A stretch of DNA of 64,000 bases from Flavobacteriaceae bacterium (GCA_018402385.1 JAGYJA010000011.1:248001-312000), one strand, 5' to 3'; positions 45,467 through 55,509 are shown, counted from the first letter of the stretch. The notes: generated from the sequence alone by a model not told the origin. Numbers and translations are program-made.

Positions 45467-46609
45467 TTGAAATCGATGATAAAAAAACAAATGCTACTTT
45501 TTCTGATAATTAGCTTTATGGCTTGCGCCGAAAAAGAACAAAAAGCAAATGAATCAACACCTGAAATTTCTTCAGGAATAATAGAAAATATACCTCCAAA
45601 ATTCAATCAAAAAGAAGCAGCAAATCTTCTTGAATTACCCTTAAAATGTTATGACCAGGAATACCCTTATAAGCCCGGTACTGTATTAGAAAGCAAAAAC
45701 GACGTAAGGCCCCCTATTGAAAATTTCCCAATTTTTTACGGTTGTTTTGACTGGCATAGTTCCGTACATGGCTATTGGTCAATGATAACTTTGGTAAAGA
45801 ATTTTCCTGAACTGGAAGAAGCTGCGCGTGTAAGGGAAATACTAAAAAACACACTCACAAAAGAGCATATTGAAGTTGAAACAGCCTTTTTCAGTCGAAT
45901 GGTAAATACATCATTTGAACGCACTTATGGTTGGAACTGGTTTTTAAAACTCGCCGAAGAACTTTATACTTGGGAAAATCCATTGGGTCAAGAACTCTAT
46001 CAAAACATAAAACCGTTAGCAGATTTGTTTGTGGAACGTTATAAAGAATTTTTACCAAAATTGGTTTATCCCATTAGAGTGGGAGAGCATACAAATACTG
46101 CTTTTGGGCTTACTTTTGCTTATGATTATGCCGTTACAACCGGCGAAGATGAACTGCGTGACTTGATAAAATCACGCGCAAATGATTTCTACTTCAATGA
46201 TAAAAATTGTCCTATCGGCTGGGAACCCAGCGGATTTGATTTTTTATCCCCCTGTTTTGAAGAAATCAATATTATGAGACGAGTCCTTGATGAAAAAGAA
46301 TTTTTGACTTGGCTGGATCAATTTATGCCCCAATTGAAGGATAAAAATTATGAATTGGAAGTCGGTGAAGTGAGCGACCGTGAGGATGGAAAACTAGTGC
46401 ATCTGGATGGATTAAATTTTAGCCGTGCCTGGAGTATCTATGCTTTGGCCAATCAATTTGAAGAATATGCGCATTTAAAAAATGTAGCAAATGAGCATAT
46501 GAACTATTCGTTGCCCAATCTTGTTGATGATAGTTATGAAGGGGGGCACTGGCTGGGTAGTTTTGCTATTTATGCGCTTTTACAACTCAACGATGAAGTT
46601 TCTCAATAA
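45467..46609 (+). CDS. DUF2891 family lipoprotein
   Basis: 380 aa. Lipoprotein signal (KKQMLLFLIISFMAC, lipobox FMAC), then an all-alpha barrel-like body with CFDWHSSVHGYW, RTYGWNWFLKLAEEL, RVGEHTNTAFGL and a final EGGHWLGSFAIYALL. DUF2891 proteins look like six-hairpin glycosidase-type folds but have no proven activity. Its last 17 bases overlap the Nramp-like gene, so it is the first gene of the 5-oxoprolinase operon. Confidence 0.8.
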   Translation: MKSMIKKQMLLFLIISFMACAEKEQKANESTPEISSGIIENIPPKFNQKEAANLLELPLKCYDQEYPYKPGTVLESKNDVRPPIENFPIFYGCFDWHSSVHGYWSMITLVKNFPELEEAARVREILKNTLTKEHIEVETAFFSRMVNTSFERTYGWNWFLKLAEELYTWENPLGQELYQNIKPLADLFVERYKEFLPKLVYPIRVGEHTNTAFGLTFAYDYAVTTGEDELRDLIKSRANDFYFNDKNCPIGWEPSGFDFLSPCFEEINIMRRVLDEKEFLTWLDQFMPQLKDKNYELEVGEVSDREDGKLVHLDGLNFSRAWSIYALANQFEEYAHLKNVANEHMNYSLPNLVDDSYEGGHWLGSFAIYALLQLNDEVSQ

Positions 46610-47819
46610 AATTGGTCCCGGGCCTCTGGTTGCAGCTGCCTTTATAGGACCTGGAACTGTGACCGTTTGCACCCTGGCAGGAGTGGAGTTTGGTTTTACA
46701 TTACTTTGGGCGATGGGGCTTTCCATTATAGCCACATTAGTACTTCAAGAAATGACCGTTCGTTTAGGACTTGTTCACGGAAAAGGATTAGCAGAAACTG
46801 TCAAAAATCAAATCAAAATTCCGGCATTAAAAATTATCGGAATTACGTTGATTATTTGCGCTATCGTTATTGGAAATGGTGCCTATGAAGCTGGAAACAT
46901 CAGTGGTGGAGTGCTTGGTTTGGAGACATTTCTTGCGAAAAGCACCTATTCCTTTCTAAGAATTGAAATTAATTTTTTAAGCATTCTTTTAGGATTCATT
47001 GCTTTTATAATTCTCTTTCTTGGAAAGTATAAAATTATTGAGCGAGCTTTGGTGAGTTTAGTGATTTTGATGAGTATCTCATTTTTGATTGCTGCGATAC
47101 TAACAAAACCCGATTTACTATTACTTTTAAAAAGTGTTTTTATTCCAAAAATACCAGATGAAGGATTCCTTACCATTATAGCCTTGGTGGGAACTACTGT
47201 TGTACCTTATAATTTGTTTTTACACGCTGCACTTGTCAGGGAAAAGTGGACCACAGTAAGAGAATTGAGAACAGCTCAAATCGATAGTTTTATTGCTATC
47301 ATTTTGGGCGGTATAGTATCTATGGGAATTATTGTTTGTGGTGCAGCCATTCAAGGTGCAAGTGTCAATAATGCAGCCGATCTTGCTTTAGGACTGGAGC
47401 CCCTTTATGGCGAATTTGCGACCTATTTTTTAAGTATCGGATTGTTTGCTGCAGGGATCAGCTCGGCTATAACAGCTCCTTTGGCCGCTGCTTATGTTTC
47501 CAAAGAATGTTTTAACTGGAAAGGCGGAATGAAATCCAAAAAGTTTAGAATGGTTTGGATGCTTATTCTCCTATTAGGAATTTTAATTTCGTCGCTGGGT
47601 TTCAAACCCATTGAAATTATCAAATTTGCACAAGTAGCAAATGGGATTTTACTCCCTGTAGTTGCAGGATTTCTACTATGGGTAATGAATAAAAAGGAGC
47701 TTTTAGGCAATTATAAAAACTCACTAATTCAAAACATATTTGGGATTTTAATTGTATTAACTACTTTAATTTTAAGTATAAGAAGTTTGGACCGTGTTTT
47801 TCAATGGAATTTATTTTAA
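46593..47819 (+). CDS. Nramp-superfamily transporter lacking canonical metal ligands
   Basis: ATG 46593 (MKFLNKIGPGPLV) is preferred over the in-frame ATG at 46521 deep inside the DUF2891 gene. 408 aa, about 11 TM helices. TM1 reads FIGPGTVTVC where true Nramp metal importers have DPGN (here GPGT, residues 19-22). TM6 reads VPYNLFLHAALV where the family has MPHN (here VPYN, 204-207). The Asp and Met that bind the metal are therefore replaced. It sits directly before pxpABC (1 base to pxpA), so it may carry an organic substrate such as 5-oxoproline, or another ion. Confidence 0.75.
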   Translation: MKFLNKIGPGPLVAAAFIGPGTVTVCTLAGVEFGFTLLWAMGLSIIATLVLQEMTVRLGLVHGKGLAETVKNQIKIPALKIIGITLIICAIVIGNGAYEAGNISGGVLGLETFLAKSTYSFLRIEINFLSILLGFIAFIILFLGKYKIIERALVSLVILMSISFLIAAILTKPDLLLLLKSVFIPKIPDEGFLTIIALVGTTVVPYNLFLHAALVREKWTTVRELRTAQIDSFIAIILGGIVSMGIIVCGAAIQGASVNNAADLALGLEPLYGEFATYFLSIGLFAAGISSAITAPLAAAYVSKECFNWKGGMKSKKFRMVWMLILLLGILISSLGFKPIEIIKFAQVANGILLPVVAGFLLWVMNKKELLGNYKNSLIQNIFGILIVLTTLILSIRSLDRVFQWNLF

Positions 47820-47820
47820 A

Positions 47821-48556
47821 ATGAACTACACCATCGATATCAATGCAGATTTGGGTGAGGGTTATCCTTATGATGAACAAATTATGCCCTTGATTTCCTC
47901 TTGCAGCATTGCTTGCGGCGGTCATTATGGTGATAAAAATTCAATGAGAAAAACGATTCAATTGGCCAAAAAATACAATGTGAAAGTGGGTGCGCATCCT
48001 TCGTTTCCCGATAAAGAAAATTTTGGTAGAAAAGTAATAGAAATGGAGGAGGCAGCATTGCAAAAAAGTTTAATCAATCAAATTCAAAATTTTATTAGAA
48101 TTTGTAATGAAGAACACGTAAACATCAATCACATTAAACTTCATGGAGCCTTGTATAATCTTGCCGCTGTTGATGAAAAAATATCAGATTTGGTTATTCA
48201 AACGGTGCTTATTGTAAGCCCGAAAACCACACTTTATCATTCCCGGAAAGTCTATTTTTTATGCTAAAGCGAAAAATAAAATTCCCTTAAAAAAAGAGGC
48301 GTTTATTGACCGAAGCTACACAGATGATGGTTTTTTAGTCGCTCGCACCCATCCCAAGGCACTACTTGATTCTCCGAAAAAATCTTTTGAACAACTTATA
48401 GAAATACTTACCGAAAGCAAAGTGACAAGTATTTCAGGTAAGAAAATCGCACTTAAAGCAGAAACTTATTGCATTCATGGAGACCATCAAATTTCAGTTG
48501 AAATTTTGAATTATTTACATCAAAATTTAAAGAATTACGCTATAGAAATTGAATGA
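47821..48556 (+). CDS. pxpA: 5-oxoprolinase subunit A (LamB/YcsF family), one frame break
   Basis: Starts MNYTIDINADLGEGYPYD, with SIACGGHYGD, VGAHPSFPDKENFGR and HIKLHGALYN. The frame is broken near 48235-48243 by one extra base. Removing it links TTLYIPGKSIFYAKA and later FIDRSYTDDGFLVAR and ETYCIHGD, giving 244 aa, the normal length, and a TGA overlapping the pxpB start. PxpABC hydrolyses 5-oxoproline to glutamate with ATP. Confidence 0.85.
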
Positions 48557-49278
48557 GTATGTATCCTAAAATTAAAGACTTTGGTGATCAAGCCCTACTA
48601 CTGGAATGGAATAATGAAATTTCATTATCCATACATAAAGAAATTATGAGGTATAAGCATACCATCGATTCAAGATTTCAATCAATCGTTATTGAAACAG
48701 TCCCTACCTATGCTTCATTGGCTATTTATTTAAATAAAGGTGCAAACAAAGAAGCCTTTATTTCTGAATTAAATTCTGACTTATTACTTTCTGAAATAAT
48801 TCAAAAGAGTCAACGAATTGTTCATATACCGGTATGTTATGATATTGAATATGGATGGGATTTACCAGAAATGGCGCACAAACTCAACATACCAATTGAC
48901 GAAATTATATCAAGACATATTGACCAAGAATATCCAGTCTATTTTTTGGGTTTTTTACCGGGATTTCCATATCTGGGAGGTCTCGATTCAAAGATTGCTT
49001 TTCCACGTAAAGCAACACCTAGAAAACAAGTAGATAAAGGTTCTGTGGGAATTGCAGGAAGTCAAACGGGAATTTACACAATGGATTCACCGGGAGGTTG
49101 GAATATTATTGGTCGCAGTCCACTTGATTTTTTTGATGCATCCCAAGAAAACCCTTGTTTGCTGGTGCCTGGTGATTTGGTGAAATTTTATAAAATTTCG
49201 CGGAAGCTTTATGAAGAGATTTATTTTCAAGTTAAAAATCAAAATTATAGCTTAAGAATGGAGGTGAGGGATGTTTAG
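48553..49278 (+). CDS. pxpB: 5-oxoprolinase subunit B (KipI family)
   Basis: 241 aa. Family motifs HIPVCYDIEYGWDLPEMA, the cyclophilin-like GFLPGFPYLGGLD, FPRKATPRKQVDKGSVGIAG and SPGGWNIIGRSP. Starts ATGA-overlapped with pxpA and overlaps pxpC by 8 bases, so translation is coupled. Older names call it KipI-like, but the pxpABC order here argues for 5-oxoprolinase. Confidence 0.9.
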   Translation: MSMYPKIKDFGDQALLLEWNNEISLSIHKEIMRYKHTIDSRFQSIVIETVPTYASLAIYLNKGANKEAFISELNSDLLLSEIIQKSQRIVHIPVCYDIEYGWDLPEMAHKLNIPIDEIISRHIDQEYPVYFLGFLPGFPYLGGLDSKIAFPRKATPRKQVDKGSVGIAGSQTGIYTMDSPGGWNIIGRSPLDFFDASQENPCLLVPGDLVKFYKISRKLYEEIYFQVKNQNYSLRMEVRDV

Positions 49279-50104
49279 CGTTTTACAAACGGGAATTCAA
49301 ACGACTTATCAGGATTTAGGAAGATTAGGTTTCAGGAATATGGGTGTGCCTTTAAGCGGTGTAATGGACCGGCAGATGGCCCAATTTGCAAATACTCTTC
49401 TTGGCAATCATTTAAATGCAACCGTCATTGAATTTACTTTAGTAGGTCCCATACTTGAGGCGTTGGAAACTGTTGAAGTTGTTATTGCAGGCATTGGTTT
49501 TTTGTCGAGTGTTGGGGGAGTGGAGGTTCCTTTAAATGAAGTAGTAAAAATAGAAAAGGGAAATGTTTTAAAAATTGGAACTTCTTCACAAACTATGCGA
49601 GGATATCTTGCAGTAAAAGGAGGATTTGATGTGATTGAAGTATTGGGGAGCTCTAGTTATTACAAAGGGTTGCCAATTCCTGAGATTGAAAAAGGAACTA
49701 CTTTAAAAATAAAAAAAATAAAAAACACGCAACCAAACTTTCATTCTTTTCATACCTCTTTATATAAAAGCAGTGATTTAAAAGTTACCAAAGGTCCTGA
49801 ATTTGAGTTGCTGGATGAAAGATTAAAACAGGAACTTTTTAATTCCTTTTTTAATATCAATCCACAAAGTAATCGTATGGCAACACTTTTTGATAATTCG
49901 GTTTCTAAAGGGTTGAAGGAAATCATAACGGCTCCTGTACAACCGGGGACGGTGCAATTAACTCCTTCAGGTGGTCTGGTGGTTTTGATGCGTGATTCAC
50001 AAGCCACAGGGGGTTATGCCAGAATTCTTCAATTACAACCTGAATCTTTTTACCTTTTGTCTCAAAAAATACCGGGTACATCAATTGGATTTAAATTGAT
50101 TTAA
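49271..50104 (+). CDS. pxpC: 5-oxoprolinase subunit C (KipA/biotin-dependent carboxyltransferase-like)
   Basis: 277 aa. Opens FSVLQTGIQTTYQDLGRLGF with GVPLSGVMDRQMAQFAN, LGNHLNATVIEFTLVGP, RGYLAVKGGFDV, and ends QLTPSGGLVVLMRDSQATGGYARI. This is the partner of PxpB. It is somewhat shorter than many PxpC but has both conserved ends. Last gene of the operon. Confidence 0.9.
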   Translation: MFSVLQTGIQTTYQDLGRLGFRNMGVPLSGVMDRQMAQFANTLLGNHLNATVIEFTLVGPILEALETVEVVIAGIGFLSSVGGVEVPLNEVVKIEKGNVLKIGTSSQTMRGYLAVKGGFDVIEVLGSSSYYKGLPIPEIEKGTTLKIKKIKNTQPNFHSFHTSLYKSSDLKVTKGPEFELLDERLKQELFNSFFNINPQSNRMATLFDNSVSKGLKEIITAPVQPGTVQLTPSGGLVVLMRDSQATGGYARILQLQPESFYLLSQKIPGTSIGFKLI

Positions 50105-50288
50105 AACAATCTGTTTTCTTTGTTGTATTCTCTTTTTATGGCTTTGATAAAATAAACTTGAATAATAAATGAATTTGAGAATAGGGTATTTACCATTTGT
50201 AATAGGATTTTCCCCTTTTTTTAGATTTTTAGTAATTTGAATGTTTCATTTGATTAGATTTGAAGTATAACTAATAAAATCAATTATT

Positions 50289-50645
50289 ATGTCAAAACCT
50301 ACAAAATGTGTATCAGTTGAAACTGCAAGAGATTTACAAAATAATTGGGTAGCTACCCGTCAACCAGAGATTGATAGAACACTAGGATATGAAGATACAC
50401 GTGAATTTTTTTACAGTGTAGAAGAACTAGAAGAATTTTTGAACTATGTAAAAGATGAATCTAAAAAGCAAGGCATTACTAACCCGGGCATTCGTATATA
50501 TTTTGGGGCTTACAATAATCAAAAATCAAACAAAGCAACTGTGTTTTTAGCTCCCACTAACGGTGATGATAAAAATTCTGATAACAATTACAACATAGAC
50601 CCTTTCAACTTAAATCAAGCAGGATGGCCACCAAAAAACTATTAA
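50289..50645 (+). CDS. Conserved-looking cytosolic protein, unknown function
   Basis: 118 aa, hydrophilic and charged, starting MSKPTKCVSVETARDLQNNW and ending LNQAGWPPKNY. SVEELEEFLNYVKDES is probably an amphipathic helix, and the strand GIRIYFGAYNN follows. No signal or TM helix. I recognise no named family. Separated by only 3 bases from the membrane-protein gene, so it probably heads the operon with the two-component genes. Confidence 0.65.
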   Translation: MSKPTKCVSVETARDLQNNWVATRQPEIDRTLGYEDTREFFYSVEELEEFLNYVKDESKKQGITNPGIRIYFGAYNNQKSNKATVFLAPTNGDDKNSDNNYNIDPFNLNQAGWPPKNY

Positions 50646-51238
50646 TAGTTGGATTTTTTTTATAAATTTATACTACCCGTTAGTATTCTTGAAATCATTG
50701 CAGCCTCGGTTGGTACCTATCTTTTTTTTAAAAACAAAATAAAAAAACCACATACCTGGGTGGTTTATTATTTGTGGCTCGTAATTGTTGTTGAAAGCTA
50801 TGGTTTTATGGTGGGGCTTTCAAAACAGACAAACTATGAATATTTTGGATATTTAAGAGATACTTTTTTTGAAGACGGCAGATGGGCAACCAATATTTTT
50901 AGTGCTCTTTTTACAGTATTATTTATAAAATATTTTTTAAATTTTATTAAAAATATAAGGGAAAGAATAATCATTCAAGTATTGACATTATGCTATATAG
51001 TATTGGCTTTGATTTTATTTTTTGATTTAGAGAATTTACAACTTCCTGTAATACCCACTTTGTTAATAACCGGTTCGTTGTTGCTTTTTATTACCATACT
51101 TTTATTTCTTCTAAATTTACTTAAAATTGATCAAGTAATAGACTTAAAAACCTACTTTCCTTTATATGTAGCCTTGGGATATTTGTTTTTTTTATTAAGC
51201 ACCACCCCCATAGATATTTATATTAAATGTATTATGAT

Positions 51239-52184
51239 TTAATAGAAAAAGTTGTTCATTTCACTGATAATCAGTAACTTGTTTTAGCCATAAAACATTT
51301 ACAATGAACAACTTGAATGCAAATTACGAAAGAATATTGGAAGTATTGAGAAAAATATCAAAAGAACAACTTTTAACCTATCAAAGACGTCAGCCCAAGC
51401 TTAGTGACTTAGAACTTGTTAGTTTGAGCCTAACGGCTGAATTTATGGGTATAGATAGTGAAAATGATTTATTTAGGAAACTTCCTGAAGCATTATCAAT
51501 TAAGATAGAGCGAAGTGTTTACAATAGAAGAAGACGAAAACTTGCAAGTAGCCTCGATGCTATTCGTTTAAAATTAGCATCAAATTTTAATGAGTTTGAA
51601 GACTACTTCGTTGTGGATAGTATGCCCTTGGAGGTTTGTAAATTATCTCGCAGTTCTCGTTCAAGGATTTGTAAAGAGGATGCCTTTGCATTTCCTGATA
51701 AGGGCTACTGTGCCGCACAAAGTTCTCATTATTATGGTTATAAATTGCACGCAGTATGTTCGATAAATGGTGTTTTTCAAAGTATTGATTTGAGTCCAGC
51801 TTCTGTACACGATATAAATTACCTTAAAGACATTAAGATGCAAATAAGCAATTGTACATTAATTGGTGATAGAGGATACTTATCAGCAGAAATACAGCTT
51901 AACCTTTTGAATCCTGCAACATAACACTAAACACACCCAGAAGAAGCAACCAAAGTAATTACAAGAAACAGCCTTTTGTTTTTAGAAAAAAAAGAAAAAG
52001 GATAGAGACACTGTTTTCACAACTATGCGACCAGTTTATGATAAGGCGTAATTATGCCAAATCTTTTGAAGGATTTAAGACAAGAATATTAGCTAAGATA
52101 ACTGCATTGACAACTGTACAGTACATCAACAAGTTTATATTTAACAGAAATATCAATAATATTAAAATCAGTATAATTTAAAAT
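51239..52184 (+). mobile_element. IS982-family insertion element with 9-bp target duplication
   Basis: 946 bases flanked by TATTATGAT at 51230-51238 and 52185-52193, interpreted as the target-site duplication. It interrupts a membrane-protein gene and carries one transposase. Terminal inverted repeats are not convincing: the left end starts TTAATAGAAAAAGTTG and the right end, reversed, starts ATTTTAAATTATACTG. The boundaries rest on the duplication and the host-gene continuity. Confidence 0.65.
51304..52181 (+). CDS. IS982-family transposase (one frame break)
   Basis: The open frame runs 206 aa, with YFVVDSMPLEVCK (first catalytic Asp), YYGYKLHAVCSINGV, and LIGDRGYLS (second Asp), then stops. 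Adding one T to the T4 run at 51905-51908 continues as FESCNITLNTPRRSNQ, RKRIETLFSQLCDQF (catalytic Glu) and ends at TAA 52179, total 292 aa, the normal length. As read, it would be inactive. Confidence 0.8.
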
Positions 52185-52288
52185 TATTATGATATAGAGC
52201 TTAATGAGTCCTATGTTAATTTAAGAGCAAGTATTTATCTTTACATCAATCTATTTTTATATTCCACTATAACTTTAGGATTTATTTT

Positions 52289-53065
52289 ATGCTTTTGGAA
52301 GAAGAAGTCTTATTAATATTTTATTTCATATCGGTTATTTTTATAGTAATCGTTTTTGGATTGTTGTTTTTCTTGGTATTTCAAAAACGAAAGAATAAAA
52401 TTTTGAATGAAAAAATGATGTTGGAGGTCAGGTATAAAAATGAAATTGCAAAAACTAAAGTCGAAATCCAAGAACAAACACTCAAAAATGTAGCTTGGGA
52501 ATTGCACGACAATATAGGTCAGTTATTATCTGTTATCAATTTGCAATTGAACTTGATGTCAGGAAACGACTTTAAAAACATAACTGAACATTTAAAGGAA
52601 ACAAAATCTCTTGTACAAACGACCGTGCAAGAAGTGCGTTCACTTTCAAAAACACTTAACAGTGAGATTATAAAAATCAATGGGCTCATAAGGTCAATAG
52701 AAATTGAAATGGAGCGCATTGAACGCTTAAACTATGCCAAGACTACATTTGATATTATTGGTACACCAAAAGAGATAAAACACACCGATGAAATTATTAT
52801 TTTTAGAATCATTCAGGAGTTTTTGTCAAATACCATAAAATATGCAAAAGCAAAAAAAATAAACTTGTTTCTTAAATATACAGAAGATTTTCTTTATCTT
52901 TCCATAAGTGATAATGGTATAGGTTTTGACACCTCACTAAAAACCGAAAGCTCTGGTCTTCAAAACATGAAAAACAGAGCTGAACTCTTAAAAGCAGATT
53001 TTTCACACACATCTGTTATGGGGGGAGGTACCCAACTAATTTTAACCTACAAGCTGTCAAAATGA
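52289..53065 (+). CDS. NarL-type sensor histidine kinase, single TM
   Basis: 258 aa. One N-terminal TM helix (LLIFYFISVIFIVIVFGLLFF), a coiled linker, HisKA_3 H-box (VAWELHDNIGQLLSVINLQ) and HATPase with N-box FRIIQEFLSNTIKYAKA, G1 SISDNGIGFD and GLQNMKNRAELL. No periplasmic sensor domain, so it probably needs the membrane protein upstream for signal input. Overlaps the response regulator by 4 bases. Confidence 0.88.
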   Translation: MLLEEEVLLIFYFISVIFIVIVFGLLFFLVFQKRKNKILNEKMMLEVRYKNEIAKTKVEIQEQTLKNVAWELHDNIGQLLSVINLQLNLMSGNDFKNITEHLKETKSLVQTTVQEVRSLSKTLNSEIIKINGLIRSIEIEMERIERLNYAKTTFDIIGTPKEIKHTDEIIIFRIIQEFLSNTIKYAKAKKINLFLKYTEDFLYLSISDNGIGFDTSLKTESSGLQNMKNRAELLKADFSHTSVMGGGTQLILTYKLSK

Positions 53066-53718
53066 GTGTTGTTAATGAACATAAGATTGTAATTGTCGAT
53101 GATCATTTGCTTTTTGCCAGTTCTCTTGAAAAGCTCATTCATACTTTTGGTGGGTTTAAAGTGCTTTATAAAGCAGGTAATGGAGCTGAGTTGCAAGAGC
53201 ATTTTGAATTAAACAAACCAAAACCCGATATCATTTTATTGGATGTCAATATGCCGGTCATGAATGGCCTTGAAACTGTTGTCTGGCTTACTGAAACACA
53301 TCCAAATATCAAAGTATTGGTACTTTCAATGGAGGATGACGAAGACCATATATTGAAAATGATTCGGTCTGGTGCTAAAGGGTACCTTCTAAAAGATATT
53401 GATCCTGAAAATTTAAAACACGCTCTTCTAGAAGTACTTCAAAAAGGGTTTTATTACACAGAGAAAATCAACGAAATTCTACTTGACATTGTTCAAGGGA
53501 AAGGAAAGCCAAGTGAGAAATCTCTTTTAAAGGAGAATGAAATCACCTTTCTAAAACTTGCATGCACAGAAAAAACTTATAAAGAAATTGCAGATATTAT
53601 GTGTCTCAGCCCCAAAACTATTGATGGCTACCGGCAGGAATTGTTTTCAAAACTCAACATCAAAAACAGAGTGGGTCTGGTATTATATGCCATAAAAAAT
53701 AATTTTGTTGACGTTTAA
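53062..53718 (+). CDS. LuxR/NarL-type response regulator
   Basis: 218 aa. Receiver domain with acidic pocket IVIVDDHLLF, phospho-Asp in DIILLDVNMPVMNG and Lys in GYLLKD; C-terminal LuxR-type HTH (TYKEIADIMCLSPKTIDGYRQELF). Partner of the kinase just before it. Its stop overlaps the convergent pseudouridine synthase gene by 4 bases. Confidence 0.9.
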   Translation: MSVVNEHKIVIVDDHLLFASSLEKLIHTFGGFKVLYKAGNGAELQEHFELNKPKPDIILLDVNMPVMNGLETVVWLTETHPNIKVLVLSMEDDEDHILKMIRSGAKGYLLKDIDPENLKHALLEVLQKGFYYTEKINEILLDIVQGKGKPSEKSLLKENEITFLKLACTEKTYKEIADIMCLSPKTIDGYRQELFSKLNIKNRVGLVLYAIKNNFVDV

Positions 53719-54407
53719 TTAACAGAATCCCAAAGTGGATCTTTTGGAAGAGGTGCTTCAAGATTAAGCAACTCCTTTTTTACGGGATGATAAAAACTTA
53801 ACCTTCTGGCGTGCAAATGAATGCTTCCATTTATGTTACTTCTGTTAAAACCATATTTCAAATCACCTTTAATGGGGCAGCCAACAACTGCCAACTGACT
53901 TCTAATTTGATGATGCCTACCGGTGTGTAATTGGATTTCAAGTAAATTATAATTGTTTAGCTTTTGTAAGATTTTATAATCCAGGACTGCTTTTTTACTT
54001 CCCGGAATTTCCTTGTCATAGGCATAAGATTTGTTTTGTTTTGGGTTTCTTTTTAAAAAATGAATAAGCGTGTCTTGTTCTTTAGGAGGTTGATTTTTGA
54101 CAAGCGCCCAATAGGTCTTTTGTGTTTCCCTTTCCTTAAACATTTTATTTAAACGGGTTAATGCTTTAGAAGTTTTTGCAAATACAACGATTCCCGTTGT
54201 GGGTCTGTCCAAACGATGCACAACACCCAGATAAACAGCTCCGGGTTTGTTGTATTTTTCAGCAATGTATTCTTTGACAATATCGCTGAGTGGGGTATCA
54301 CCGGTTTTATCTCCTTGAATGATATCTCCTGCTCGCTTATTTATGACAATTAAATGATTGTCTTCATAAAGCGCCTGAAGATTATTTTTATCTGAAATTG
54401 TTTTCAA
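53715..54407 (-). CDS. RluA-family pseudouridine synthase
   Basis: 230 aa. Catalytic motif VHRLDRPTTGIVVFAKT, start DNHLIVINKRAGDIIQGDKTGD and C-terminal LEIQLHTGRHHQIRSQLA. No S4 domain, so it is closer to RluA/TruC than RluD; substrate not assigned. Confidence 0.9.
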   Translation of the reverse strand: MKTISDKNNLQALYEDNHLIVINKRAGDIIQGDKTGDTPLSDIVKEYIAEKYNKPGAVYLGVVHRLDRPTTGIVVFAKTSKALTRLNKMFKERETQKTYWALVKNQPPKEQDTLIHFLKRNPKQNKSYAYDKEIPGSKKAVLDYKILQKLNNYNLLEIQLHTGRHHQIRSQLAVVGCPIKGDLKYGFNRSNINGSIHLHARRLSFYHPVKKELLNLEAPLPKDPLWDSVN

Positions 54408-54452
54408 AAAAGAATTTATTAAAGAATAGTTGAATTATTTACATTCTAAATC

Positions 54453-55271
54453 TCAATACTGCTCATTTTCATTAGGAAAATTGCCAGACTTAATATCATT
54501 GGAATACTGTTGTAAGGCTTGTGTCATTTGAGTGTGCAAATCAAGGTAGCGTCTTAAAAACCGGGGGCTAAACTCTGTGTTCATACCAAGCATATCATGG
54601 ATTACCAATACTTGTCCATCAACACCACCACCGGCTCCAATACCTATGATGGGAATGGTTACACTTTGAGCAACCTCTTCAGCCAGTTTTGCGGGAACTT
54701 TTTCCAAAACAATAGCAAAACAGCCTAGTTTTTCAAGCAGCAAAGCATCTTCTTTAAGTTGTTGGGCCTCGGCATCTTCTTTGGCCCTCACTGTGTAAGT
54801 TCCAAATTTATAAATCGATTGTGGCGTGAGACCTAAATGTCCCATCACAGGAATTCCGGCATTTAAAATGCGTTTAATAGATTCTTTAATTTCTTTGCCG
54901 CCTTCCATTTTTACGGCGTGACCGCCACTTTCTTTCATAATTCTTATAGCAGAACGCAAAGCTTCTTTTGCGTCGCTCTGGTAGCTTCCAAAGGGCAAAT
55001 CTACCACCACAAGACTTCTGTTTATAGCCCTTACAACCGAAGCAGCATGGTAAATCATTTGATCGAGTGTTATGGGAAGTGTGGTTTCGTGTCCCGCCAT
55101 AACATTTGAGGCAGAATCTCCCACAAGAATCACATCGATCCCGGCACCATCTACAATTTGTGCCATCGTAAAATCATAAGCGGTAAGCATAGATATTTTC
55201 TCACCGCGCGATTTCATATCAACCAGTGTCTTTGTGGTGATGCGTTTGTATTCTTTTTTTGCTACAGACAT
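54453..55271 (-). CDS. panB: 3-methyl-2-oxobutanoate hydroxymethyltransferase
   Basis: 272 aa from ATG 55271 ([20 protein letters not shown]); an in-frame ATG at 55310 would add a non-conserved hydrophobic tail. Motifs [32 protein letters not shown] (Mg ligand Asp), [40 protein letters not shown]. First step of pantothenate synthesis. Single gene on this strand. Confidence 0.93.
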   Translation of the reverse strand: MSVAKKEYKRITTKTLVDMKSRGEKISMLTAYDFTMAQIVDGAGIDVILVGDSASNVMAGHETTLPITLDQMIYHAASVVRAINRSLVVVDLPFGSYQSDAKEALRSAIRIMKESGGHAVKMEGGKEIKESIKRILNAGIPVMGHLGLTPQSIYKFGTYTVRAKEDAEAQQLKEDALLLEKLGCFAIVLEKVPAKLAEEVAQSVTIPIIGIGAGGGVDGQVLVIHDMLGMNTEFSPRFLRRYLDLHTQMTQALQQYSNDIKSGNFPNENEQY

Positions 55272-55413
55272 ACAGAAAAATTTGAGTGGTAAAGGTAGTA
55301 AATAAGTCAACTACTTTCCAAAAACCTAGGTGTTTTCAACTTTTGCTTTTAACCTTTTATTCAATCCTTCTAAGGGTGTCTTTTGTTATTTTAAGATTAT
55401 TAAAATTGAAAAG

Positions 55414-55445
55414 TTGTGAAAGTCTTAAAAATTGTTTTAAATTTG
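55414..55445 (+). promoter_or_regulatory. Bacteroidota-type promoter of the MACPF gene (TTG-N21-TAAATTTG)
   Basis: TTG at 55414-55416 and TAAATTTG at 55438-55445, 21-base spacing, ~65 bases before the start codon. A tiny ATG ATG CGT AAG TAA frame (55496-55510) overlaps the start ATG of the gene in a TAATG arrangement. Confidence 0.6.
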
Positions 55446-55509
55446 AACATATCCCCAACAATCACGCCCCCATTAATTTTTTTAATTTTTAAAATATGAT
55501 GCGTAAGTA

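Larger units (their letters stand above)
50649..52316 (+). pseudogene. Multi-TM membrane protein disrupted by an IS982-type insertion
   Basis: The left part (50649-51238, TTG start, ~197 codons) has about six TM helices, starting DFFYKFILPVSILEIIAASVGTY in form. After the element, 52194-52316 reads ELNESYVNLRASIYLYIN and STITLGFILCFWKKKSY, ending TAA at 52314, which supplies the missing last helix. The two halves are one base out of register when the 9-bp duplication is collapsed. The 3' end overlaps the kinase start by 28 bases, so this was an input/membrane partner translated with the kinase. Confidence 0.7.

Noticed and set aside
51239-52184. Clear terminal inverted repeats for the IS982-type element
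   Set aside because: The two ends do not match convincingly; only the 9-bp direct repeat and host-gene continuity support the boundaries.
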